A stretch of DNA of 59,104 bases from a virus. The notes under the pieces were generated by a model that saw only the letters and a list, made by a program, of their open reading frames with translations, had not been told where the DNA came from and did not search any database. This document shows positions 52,947 through 59,104 of the stretch, piece by piece; position 1 is the first letter of the stretch; each line of letters starts with the position of its first letter. A program made the position numbers and the translations under genes. The stretch is from the IMG/VR virus record IMGVR_UViG_3300017788_000027, positions 1 to 59,104 of that record; one strand, 5' to 3'.

Positions 52947-52975
52947 ATTATAACACCGCCCGTGGGCGGTGTCAA
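52947..52975 (-). promoter_or_regulatory. consensus sigma70 promoter with palindromic spacer
   Basis: On the minus strand TTGACA (52975-52970), exactly 17 bases and TATAAT (52952-52947) match both sigma70 consensus boxes perfectly. The spacer and the last -35 bases form an inverted repeat, ACACCGCCC-AC-GGGCGGTGT (52972-52953). The VWA start is about 30 bases downstream. The palindrome could be an operator or a hairpin ending the MoxR transcript. Confidence 0.75.
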
Positions 52976-52980
52976 TCTGC

Positions 52981-54072
52981 TTAACGTTTTTCAGTTGCCG
53001 CCGAAATGTACTTACCAAACTTTTCGTGAAACTCGTCGAAGCAAGCAATTTCGTCCGGATCCAACGGCAAGTTGTATTGGGTAAGGGCAAGTTTAGTCGC
53101 CATAATCACCAATTCAGTTTCAAAGTTCTTCATGATAAATTCGAAGAAACAGTTGACCTGATCATTCCAATCTTTAGCGTTCTTGTCGCTGGCATCTTTG
53201 AGCTCATAGCAGAGGCTAACAGCCAAAGAATACATAGCGGAGATTTCTTTGGTCTCCATCTTCTTGACCTTGCCTTTAAGGATGTCAGTGGGATTAGGCA
53301 TCTTGCTGGAGTGTTTACGGTGAGCCATAAACTTAAGAGCAAGTCCTTCACCAACAGCACCAGAGATAAGATCAGTTAGTGTGTTTTCATCGCTGTCCTC
53401 ATCTTCTAGCAGTTCGCTGACAAAAGTCCAAGAACGCGGAGTAGCAAATGCACGGCTAGTGCTTTTAGGGTCAAAGTCGTACAAGTCCTTCTTAGAGAAG
53501 GTCAAGTATCCCACGACGTCTTTGTGGATGCGATTTTCTGTAGCCCAGAAACTGTAGTCGTCCCAGCTAACAGCCATTTCCAAATGGATGAAACGATTAG
53601 CCAACGGAGCAGGCATGCGATAAGTCACGCCTTTGTCTGCTTCACGGTTGCCAGCGGCGACAATTAGAACATTGTCTGGGAGGTGATATGTACCTACACG
53701 ACGATTGAGAACCAGCTGATAAGCCGCAGCCTGCACAGCCGGAGGAGCCGAATTCATTTCATCTAAGAACAGGATGATGTTTTTGTGTTGAGCAGCCATG
53801 TCAGCATCGGGCAGTTCAGACGGAGGAGCCCAAACCATCTTATTTGAATTGCTGTCAAAATAAGGAATACCTTTGATGTCGGTGGGTTCCCAAAGGCTTA
53901 GTCGAACATCGATGACATGAGCACCGAGGTCTTCGCCCAGTTGCTTGACGATGTCTGATTTACCAATTCCGGGAGGACCCCAAAGGAAAATTGGACGACG
54001 TTTTGAAAAACCTTTTTGGATGGCTTTTTTAGCAGCCTTAGGGCCTACGGTGCGTGAAACGATTTCGCTCAT
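52981..54072 (-). CDS. MoxR-like AAA+ ATPase
   Basis: A 363-residue AAA+ protein. Walker A is GPPGIGKS at residues 32-39 and Walker B is LFLDEMN at 101-107. An arginine-rich segment and sensor region follow (VAAGNREADKGVTYRMPAPL, then ANRFIHLEM). MoxR ATPases act with VWA-domain proteins as chaperone-like remodelling complexes; the VWA partner is the next gene downstream. T4-like marine phages often carry this pair, role unknown. It has its own near-consensus promoter, and only about 60 bases separate it from the partner gene. Confidence 0.87.
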   Translation of the reverse strand: MSEIVSRTVGPKAAKKAIQKGFSKRRPIFLWGPPGIGKSDIVKQLGEDLGAHVIDVRLSLWEPTDIKGIPYFDSNSNKMVWAPPSELPDADMAAQHKNIILFLDEMNSAPPAVQAAAYQLVLNRRVGTYHLPDNVLIVAAGNREADKGVTYRMPAPLANRFIHLEMAVSWDDYSFWATENRIHKDVVGYLTFSKKDLYDFDPKSTSRAFATPRSWTFVSELLEDEDSDENTLTDLISGAVGEGLALKFMAHRKHSSKMPNPTDILKGKVKKMETKEISAMYSLAVSLCYELKDASDKNAKDWNDQVNCFFEFIMKNFETELVIMATKLALTQYNLPLDPDEIACFDEFHEKFGKYISAATEKR

Positions 54073-54097
54073 TTGCAGTTCCTATCAGTAGTTAAAA

Positions 54098-54121
54098 AAC
54101 ATGGAAATTTGTTACCATGTT
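54098..54121 (-). promoter_or_regulatory. inverted repeat at the MoxR transcription start
   Basis: AACATGG, a ten-base spacer and CCATGTT form a perfect seven-pair inverted repeat followed on the minus strand by a T run. The predicted start (near 54118) falls inside its first arm. An operator is therefore more likely than a terminator or attenuator, although both are possible. Confidence 0.5.
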
Positions 54122-54124
54122 CTT

Positions 54125-54153
54125 ATTATACGATAAGTTTGCGGTTTAGTCAA
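54125..54153 (-). promoter_or_regulatory. sigma70-like promoter of the MoxR gene
   Basis: TTGACT (54153-54148), exactly 17 bases and TATAAT (54130-54125) on the minus strand. The ATG at 54072 lies about 53 bases downstream, with AGGAA before it. The same TTGACT-17 layout occurs before gp55 and the accessory operon. Confidence 0.75.
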
Positions 54154-54159
54154 GCAGTT

Positions 54160-54558
54160 TCAGTCACTATTTTCAGATTTTTTCCTAGCGTTCATAGCCT
54201 TAACCAACCCATATTTTCGTATGTCGTCACTAAACATATATAATTCAAAGGCTTTTTTTTCGGAAAAAACGGTCAAACTTTTTTGGGTAAGGTAGTAAGG
54301 ACAATCGATAAATCTATCAAAAAATATGATAGTTTGGGGACTGAGTTCGATATGCTCAGTAAATGGCACTTCGTACTCTTTTATAGACAACCTATTTACC
54401 AAATGATTGTAACCTTCTTCGGTCAATCGCAACCCGCCGCTGTCTTTGGTTCTAGTGTTTTGCCACCAAAGCCTGTGATGCAATTTTACATTGGCATCAT
54501 CACAGGACTTTTCCTGTTCTTTCAAAAAAATTTTTGTGTATGTTAGGCTGTTAATCAT
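54160..54558 (-). CDS. conserved phage protein, unknown function
   Basis: A 132-residue protein with the motif set LHHRLWWQNTRTKDSGGLRL, then FFDRFIDCPYYL and SEKKAFELYMFSDDIRKYGL. I recall the same succession from small proteins of T4-like marine phages, without known function. It overlaps the upstream gene by four bases. Its stop lies just before the -35 box of the MoxR promoter. Confidence 0.68.
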   Translation of the reverse strand: MINSLTYTKIFLKEQEKSCDDANVKLHHRLWWQNTRTKDSGGLRLTEEGYNHLVNRLSIKEYEVPFTEHIELSPQTIIFFDRFIDCPYYLTQKSLTVFSEKKAFELYMFSDDIRKYGLVKAMNARKKSENSD

Positions 54559-54839
54559 TTTAACGTTTGACCCGAAGTCAATATAACAACTTCGAAATCT
54601 TTACAGCCGAAAGTTAGATTTAGTTTTTTAGCAAGATTGATAGCATGACCGGGATTACTAAATGCTACTTTTTTGTATTTAGGACCGGGGTAGCTGGTAA
54701 TACTGCTGAATGATTTAAGATTAAAAGGCTGTCCCTTGTAAAACACAGCCCAGATAGCTTCCGCTTCTAAAATCTGTTCAGTTTTATAAGTTTTTTTATT
54801 TGTGTACTCTAAGAGTACTTTTGGTTTTGGGCGACTCAT
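54555..54839 (-). CDS. small phage protein, unknown function
   Basis: A 94-residue protein. The segment EAEAIWAVFYKGQPFNLK in the middle and KKVAFSNPGHAINLAKKLN in the second half suggest a small alpha/beta fold. It is basic overall. The start is preceded by GAGG. It overlaps the next gene by four bases. I do not recognise a function. A late-like motif lies upstream at 54867-54873. Confidence 0.6.
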   Translation of the reverse strand: MSRPKPKVLLEYTNKKTYKTEQILEAEAIWAVFYKGQPFNLKSFSSITSYPGPKYKKVAFSNPGHAINLAKKLNLTFGCKDFEVVILTSGQTLK

Positions 54840-54866
54840 ACATACGTCCTCGAAAAAGCACGTATA

Positions 54867-54873
54867 TATTTAT
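54867..54873 (-). promoter_or_regulatory. possible late motif ATAAATA, minus strand
   Basis: The minus strand reads GATAAATATAT in a 37-base gap, 34 bases before ATG 54839. The motif matches those of the structural block but the spacing is longer, and the AT-rich gap could give it by chance. Confidence 0.3.
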
Positions 54874-54876
54874 CTT

Positions 54877-55128
54877 TTAGTTAGAGGGTTTAAAGTCGCC
54901 ACCATCTACTTGAACTTCGATAACAGGATTATCGGCACTACTTTTTAACGCATGAAACAACGATTCATAATCTTGAGTCAATTTGCTAGTGACTTCGCCG
55001 ATAGTGAAAGCTAGTTGTTTGGCAGTTCGCATATCTAATTTTATTTCTTTTTGTTGACTCATGTCTGCCATTTTTACCTGTTGAATAAACTGTTGTAATG
55101 GTACAGTATTGATTGGACTACTTTGCAT
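54877..55128 (-). CDS. small conserved phage protein, unknown function
   Basis: An 83-residue protein. The helical middle (EIKLDMRTAKQLAFTIGEV) and the C-terminal VIEVQVDGGDF are the notable parts; I recall this pattern in small proteins of marine T4-like phages. The start overlaps the previous gene by 11 bases. No catalytic motif is visible. Confidence 0.62.
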   Translation of the reverse strand: MQSSPINTVPLQQFIQQVKMADMSQQKEIKLDMRTAKQLAFTIGEVTSKLTQDYESLFHALKSSADNPVIEVQVDGGDFKPSN

Positions 55129-55591
55129 TAGCTAATGCCTCCCTAGCTTCTTCTTCAGTTTTAAACGGCCCTTCATATGGATAACGTTCAATAGTGATTA
55201 ATTTTGGACAAAAACTTCGAACCCAATTCTTAGGAAACTTGATAATATAATGACCAGCACAGAACAAACTTTTGCTTTGATTGCTTTTGGTAAAAAGTGG
55301 AAGTTTACGTCTGACATCATACATACCGTTACATGGCGTCCATCTTGTGGGATATCCGTAACAGTCATTTGTGTTGATACTAGATACAGTTGTTTTAATT
55401 CCTCTTAAGAAAAAATCTGAACCGAATTGTTTGGTAATTTCGGATTTTTTATTAAAGTAATATTCACCGTTATAAGAACTCAAAATATATTTGTTACCTT
55501 CTTTTTTATGTAAAGTTCCTACTTTTCTACCGGCTTCTTCTACAATCCATAAAACACCATCGACTATGGGTTTAGCATGTAGTTCAGTCAT
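55118..55591 (-). CDS. conserved phage protein, unknown function
   Basis: A 157-residue protein. I chose ATG 55591, which overlaps the preceding stop (ATGA) and has GGAG upstream, over an in-frame ATG at 55645. The N-terminus (KPIVDGVLWIVEEAGRKVGTL) is a small beta domain. YGYPTRWTPCNGMYDVRRKL and HYIIKFPKNWVRSFCPKL follow. The last 20 residues (GPFKTEEEAREALANA) form a helix. I recall relatives from cyanophages; function unknown. Confidence 0.66.
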   Translation of the reverse strand: MTELHAKPIVDGVLWIVEEAGRKVGTLHKKEGNKYILSSYNGEYYFNKKSEITKQFGSDFFLRGIKTTVSSINTNDCYGYPTRWTPCNGMYDVRRKLPLFTKSNQSKSLFCAGHYIIKFPKNWVRSFCPKLITIERYPYEGPFKTEEEAREALANAK

Positions 55592-55770
55592 AGTTTTATC
55601 ACTCCTTTTCTTTGTCGATGGATGAATTCTCTTTTCAACCACCATTTGTATTTTTTAAAATAATCTTCTCGTGTGTAGTCTGGAAATTTTTGATTATATA
55701 TCTCAAATTCATTTTTATGATCGAACCACATGTGATTTAACCATCTTTTAAATTGGCTGTTATCTTTCAT
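55588..55770 (-). CDS. very small basic protein, unknown function
   Basis: A 60-residue protein rich in Trp, Lys, Arg and Tyr (FKRWLNHMWFDHKNEF, then YFKKYKWWLKREF). It may bind nucleic acid or another phage protein. It overlaps both neighbours by four bases. I recall similar small Trp-rich proteins at comparable places in T4-like marine phages, which favours a real gene. Confidence 0.62.
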   Translation of the reverse strand: MKDNSQFKRWLNHMWFDHKNEFEIYNQKFPDYTREDYFKKYKWWLKREFIHRQRKGVIKL

Positions 55771-56687
55771 TGTTCTGCTTCACAGTCATTGAACACGTGA
55801 GTATCTGGATCATAGGCAATGCCCTGCCATTCTTTTACTTTAATTTTTTCGTCGTTCCAATCATTGTGCCAAAATTTACCATTCCAAATAGCCTGATAAC
55901 TGTAGCCGTCTTTGGTTTTAACATTGTACTTGCCAACACGCTCTGGGATTTTTTTAGCAGGAAACCATTGTGATAGACTGTATTCAATATCATCCATGTC
56001 TTTGTATCGTTCAAACTTGCCAGTGCCTTCAGATGAACCTGCGATATAAAATCCAAAGTCTGAACTCTTGCCGCTAGTGTCACCACCTTCATTGCTGAGT
56101 TCTTCTCCGTCATAGGTGACAGAAGTAACGATCTCATTTCCATCGATCTCGTCGTAGTGAAGACACAGCTTGCCAGGATTGAACGGCATTTTAAGTTCAA
56201 GATCAGCTTCGAAGAATGTGCCTTTTTCACTGCTGGTGCCAACAAACACTACAGTGCCTTTAGGTTGACTATCAATCCATATTTCTTCACTGCCACCCCA
56301 TTCTGGCTCTGGAGGATCTTCGTATTCACCACCGCCACTGATACTTTCTAATTCTTTTTCATAAACGACGTTGCCATTCTCATCTTCGACTTGTAAAGTT
56401 CCAGAATTGCGATCTACTCCCCAGCTATGACCCAAGTTATCACAGTCATGCCAGTTGCCAGGTTCGAAAGGCAGCATATCTTCGGGTATATTGTTTTCTT
56501 CAGCATATTCGTAACCCCAGGCAAATTCGCTGACATCTAATCTACGTTGTCGGAAATAATCGTAGATTTTTCTATCTACAGTGCCCATAACATATTCACC
56601 ACCATAGCCCCAAAGTCTTAGTTTATAAGTTCTCGGTGTAAATTTAAGTATTTCGATCAGTTCTTCTTTTTCTTGCGTAGTGGCCAT
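55767..56687 (-). CDS. acidic protein of unknown function
   Basis: A 306-residue acidic protein. ATG 56687 is chosen because AGGAG lies upstream; an in-frame ATG at 56762 would lie inside the RNase H gene. The N-terminal half has YKLRLWGYGGEYVMGTVD and FAWGYEYAEENNIPED. The middle is very acidic (GGEYEDPPEPEWGGSEE). The C-terminus reads YSYQAIWNGKFWHNDWND. No catalytic motif is recognised. Acidic proteins of this sort in phages are sometimes DNA mimics or inhibitors of host defence, but nothing specific points to that here. Confidence 0.6.
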   Translation of the reverse strand: MATTQEKEELIEILKFTPRTYKLRLWGYGGEYVMGTVDRKIYDYFRQRRLDVSEFAWGYEYAEENNIPEDMLPFEPGNWHDCDNLGHSWGVDRNSGTLQVEDENGNVVYEKELESISGGGEYEDPPEPEWGGSEEIWIDSQPKGTVVFVGTSSEKGTFFEADLELKMPFNPGKLCLHYDEIDGNEIVTSVTYDGEELSNEGGDTSGKSSDFGFYIAGSSEGTGKFERYKDMDDIEYSLSQWFPAKKIPERVGKYNVKTKDGYSYQAIWNGKFWHNDWNDEKIKVKEWQGIAYDPDTHVFNDCEAEQ

Positions 56688-56688
56688 T

Positions 56689-57657
56689 TTATTCTCCTGG
56701 ATAGTTTGCCTGAAATGGTTCTGAATAAAGTTGAATACTGTCGCTGATTTTTTTAAGATCATAGAGGTTGCAGAATTTTAACAGCCTAATACCAACTTGG
56801 CTGATATTTTTAGGCTTGCTGCCTTCTCTTATAGTATTAACAATAAGTTCTTTGATATTATCTGGTTGATGTCCGAGATCAATTAGTTTACGATTGCGTT
56901 CATAATCATCCAACACACGATGTTCTACGCCGTTGTGATCAACCCAACGCTGTAACATGAGATTGTTCCATGCAAAGCCTTTTTTACTACGGTCATCAAA
57001 TGCTTCTTGTAGTTTATTTTTTCGAACCTTAGGATATGCGCTGAATACGTTGTCTGTGGGATCGCCACGCATACATTTTTCAAATAACAGCCATTCTGGA
57101 TTAGGAACGTCTTTGGCAGCGCCAGTTTTCTTGTCTACCACACGTTTGCCTTTTTTATCTAAAACGCCTTCGTGTGTAATAGTGGTTTCCATGACACCGT
57201 TATATTGACGTACATTTGGAGCAATAAGTTGTACAAAATCACTGTCTGTGCTGATGATAACGTGGTTATCTTTAGGATGATTTTGTATGAAGCCAGCAAT
57301 GAGATCATCGGCTTCTAATTGCGGGTTGTACAATACTGTACAATTGGTTTTTTCACTGACAAAGTTTTTGAACTCGTCAAAGGCTTCCCAGAAGATCTTT
57401 TCTTCTTCAGCTTCTCGTTCATTGTGTGCGGCACGTGCTTCAGCACGGTTACGCTTGTAAGGTTCGTAGTAATCTTTGCGCCAACTACGACCTTCAAGGC
57501 AAAAAACAACGTGGTCACCGTTGAAATCGGTCCACGCTTTTTTGATACTGTTTAGTGTGATATGAAACGCCATACCAAGTTTGATATCGGCACTTCCGTT
57601 TATTACGTGTCTAGCACGAAAAAAAGTATTGGCAGTATCCACCAAAATATAGTTCAT
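56689..57657 (-). CDS. rnh: RNase H / 5'-3' exonuclease (T4 rnh, FEN family)
   Basis: A 322-residue FEN-type nuclease. The acidic metal ligands are visible in order: D7 (ILVDTANTFFRARH), LEADDLIAGF, ISTDSDFVQL and RGDPTDNVF. T4 RNase H is 305 residues and removes RNA primers from lagging-strand fragments. The overlap with the upstream gene is ATGA. The C-terminal helical part (about 250-322) is the usual H3TH-type region. The last codons supply the AGGAG of the next gene. Confidence 0.88.
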   Translation of the reverse strand: MNYILVDTANTFFRARHVINGSADIKLGMAFHITLNSIKKAWTDFNGDHVVFCLEGRSWRKDYYEPYKRNRAEARAAHNEREAEEEKIFWEAFDEFKNFVSEKTNCTVLYNPQLEADDLIAGFIQNHPKDNHVIISTDSDFVQLIAPNVRQYNGVMETTITHEGVLDKKGKRVVDKKTGAAKDVPNPEWLLFEKCMRGDPTDNVFSAYPKVRKNKLQEAFDDRSKKGFAWNNLMLQRWVDHNGVEHRVLDDYERNRKLIDLGHQPDNIKELIVNTIREGSKPKNISQVGIRLLKFCNLYDLKKISDSIQLYSEPFQANYPGE

Positions 57658-58082
57658 TTGACCTCTGCTTTGCCATCTGCAAGTTTGTTCACGTTAATGT
57701 AGCCAGCACCACGACTAGTGTCCTGACCTTCTTCGGCTAGTACGTTACGGGCAAGGTCTCGAAACCAACGATCTACTATATCTTCGTCTTTGTCGCCATC
57801 ATAACCATATCCAGCTTGTCTTAATTGTACAATGAAATACTCATTCCAGTCAAGCTCAAAAAAGCCATTTCTAACATTTTCTTTGTTGACATGCGTGTCC
57901 AAAACAGCAATATACGGTTCGCCTTGTGCTGTGGCTCGTTCTTTTGGAGTCATTTTGGCAAGTTCTTCTTCTCGTTTTGCCTGTTCAGCAATCAATCTAG
58001 CAGCCTCAGCCTGGGCAAGAGCATCTGTTTTTTCTTGTTCTAATCGTTCAATTCCTGTGATCCTTTTTATCCAATTTTTCAT
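57654..58082 (-). CDS. conserved phage protein with N-terminal coiled coil
   Basis: A 142-residue protein. I chose ATG 58082, which overlaps the QueE stop (TAATG); a GTG at 58094 would add four residues. Residues 10-50 are Ala/Glu/Gln/Lys-rich and coiled-coil-like (RLEQEKTDALAQAEAARL). The rest is a compact domain with NVRNGFFELDWNEYFIVQL and DRWFRDLARNVLAEE. I recall the FFELDWNEYF motif from cyanophage hypothetical proteins. Function unknown. Confidence 0.66.
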   Translation of the reverse strand: MKNWIKRITGIERLEQEKTDALAQAEAARLIAEQAKREEELAKMTPKERATAQGEPYIAVLDTHVNKENVRNGFFELDWNEYFIVQLRQAGYGYDGDKDEDIVDRWFRDLARNVLAEEGQDTSRGAGYINVNKLADGKAEVK

Positions 58083-58933
58083 TAAGTTCCCCACTCATTT
58101 TTGAATAATGGTACTTGTAGTCTATCACTGTAACGAAGACCGTTTTTCATTGCTAGTTCTGCTACACGACGGTTGTTTAGTGTGTAGACACTTTCTACGC
58201 CACCCACAGGCATCAAATATACAGGACCTTCAAACCCCTCTGCACGATAAATGTCCACAGTCTCTAATGCTTCTTCGGCGTCGTCTTCTGTAGCAACAAC
58301 AAATTTTAAATATGTATAGCCAACTTCCTCATAACCACAGACGACATCTGGCCTGATAGCAATATTCCTTGATTCGCCACTGCAACTTAATTTTGCACTT
58401 ACGCTGAATGTAAGTTTATCGTAGCCACGATTTTCTATACCCCAATCTAAAAGATATTTTCTAAACTCTGGAGTAAGTTCCTGAGTACCGTTAGTTTCAA
58501 ATGTAAGTTCTCTTAATCTTCGCATACTAGGATGATCTAATAGTGCTGGGTAGATGTTTTGCCATTTTAGTAATGGTTCTCCACCAGTGATAACTAAGTG
58601 TTCATCCTCCCATCGCTTGTAGGGAAGTATGCTCATTATGTTGTTTACGATCTCATCAGGTGTGTAAAATGGACTCAGATGTTTGAATGCAGGGTGCCAG
58701 CTGGCATAACTGTCACAACCTGTGCTTACTAACGGTAGTTCTTCATAACTTTTATACAAATGAACATTGGCTGCAATTGGTTCAACTTCTGCAGTTAACT
58801 CATCTCGAGGCATACCAAACCCTGCGCATTTAAAATTACATCCGAAGGTACGCATAAACACAGACGGGACGCCCATGTAGCGCCCTTCACCTTGTATGCT
58901 GTAAAATAGTTCTGCTAATTTTATCTTTTCCAT
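58082..58933 (-). CDS. queE: QueE-like 7-carboxy-7-deazaguanine synthase (radical SAM)
   Basis: A 283-residue QueE-type radical-SAM enzyme. The opening (AELFYSIQGEGRYMGVPSVF) is typical of QueE. The cluster cysteines are C32, C36 (CNFKCAGFGMP) and probably C73 (LVSTGCDSYASW), that is C-x3-C-x36-C instead of the usual compact motif. HLVITGGEPLL is the SAM turn and LTFETNGTQELTP follows. QueE converts 6-carboxy-tetrahydropterin to 7-carboxy-7-deazaguanine, the precursor of preQ0 and of 7-deazaguanine DNA bases. A QueC-like ATPase lies in the accessory operon; FolE, QueD and a transferase are not in the window. Confidence 0.85.
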   Translation of the reverse strand: MEKIKLAELFYSIQGEGRYMGVPSVFMRTFGCNFKCAGFGMPRDELTAEVEPIAANVHLYKSYEELPLVSTGCDSYASWHPAFKHLSPFYTPDEIVNNIMSILPYKRWEDEHLVITGGEPLLKWQNIYPALLDHPSMRRLRELTFETNGTQELTPEFRKYLLDWGIENRGYDKLTFSVSAKLSCSGESRNIAIRPDVVCGYEEVGYTYLKFVVATEDDAEEALETVDIYRAEGFEGPVYLMPVGGVESVYTLNNRRVAELAMKNGLRYSDRLQVPLFKNEWGT

Positions 58934-59104
58934 TAACTGTCTCTCATTGCATCCATGGTCAGTTCTTTGCCATATACGTGTGCCACTGGTTTCAAATAAC
59001 CATACTCTAATGCTTGCATTATAACATATTTGTATTCTTTAGGGCAAGATTGTGATATTTCAAATCCTGCTCTTGGTGCAGTAACGATGCCGTCAATTAA
59101 AGTA
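58933..59104 (-). CDS. C-terminal part of an unknown phage gene
   Basis: The last 56 codons of a gene that runs off the right edge; its stop overlaps the QueE start as TAATG. The visible part (PRAGFEISQSCPKEYKYVIMQ, then EYGYLKPVAHVYGKEL) is helical. I recall similar C-termini in T4-like marine phages but know no function. Confidence 0.55.
   Translation of the reverse strand, partial: TLIDGIVTAPRAGFEISQSCPKEYKYVIMQALEYGYLKPVAHVYGKELTMDAMRDS

Noticed and set aside
1-59104. tRNA genes, CRISPR arrays, insertion sequences, attachment sites
   Set aside because: No cloverleaf-like gap, regular spaced direct repeats, transposase or integrase was found; intergenic space is too small for most of these.

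Overview
The window is part of the genome of a T4-like tailed phage (contractile-tail myovirus). Gene content and order resemble marine T4-like phages such as cyanophages and pelagiphages. It carries recombination genes (gp46/gp47), a T4-type late sigma factor (gp55), a baseplate block (gp48/54-like, gp53, hub, gp5, gp25, gp6), a giant 4648-residue virion protein, tail-fibre paralogues, ThyX, a T4-type RNase H, QueE and a MoxR/VWA pair. There are no photosynthesis genes, so the host cannot be named. I see no tRNA, integrase, transposon or CRISPR array. Genes are packed almost without gaps, and no stretch over 300 bases lacks a gene.

Layout. (1) 1-2264, minus strand: gp46 (partial), gp47, a 52-residue protein and gp55. 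(2) 2343-32002, plus strand: the late structural block. Several of its genes are preceded by the 7-base late motif (C/A)TAAATA, 26-32 bases before the ATG. (3) 32061-49048, plus strand: an accessory operon of 18 genes in which all 17 junctions overlap. A single sigma70-like promoter sits at its head. It encodes five glycosyltransferase-like proteins, a repeat-methyltransferase fusion, eight radical-SAM proteins (four with an N-terminal twitch domain, one split into two genes), a QueC-like PP-loop ATPase and two unknowns. (4) 49041-59104, minus strand: a 2OG-Fe(II) oxygenase, ThyX, small conserved phage proteins, a VWA/metallopeptidase protein with its MoxR ATPase, RNase H, QueE and a partial gene.

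How it may work together. Sigma70-type promoters appear to drive the gp55, MoxR, VWA and accessory transcription units. Once made, gp55 would direct polymerase to the late motifs. One late motif abuts the -35 box of the gp55 promoter, which suggests a built-in early-to-late switch.

The strongest candidate for an undescribed system is the 17-kb radical-SAM/glycosyltransferase operon. It looks like a complete small-molecule or glycan tailoring pathway, plausibly for a modified sugar or surface glycan, but its product cannot be deduced from sequence. A second notable object is the giant structural protein. It contains a seven-bladed FG-GAP-type propeller with carbohydrate-binding-like modules inserted into three consecutive blades.
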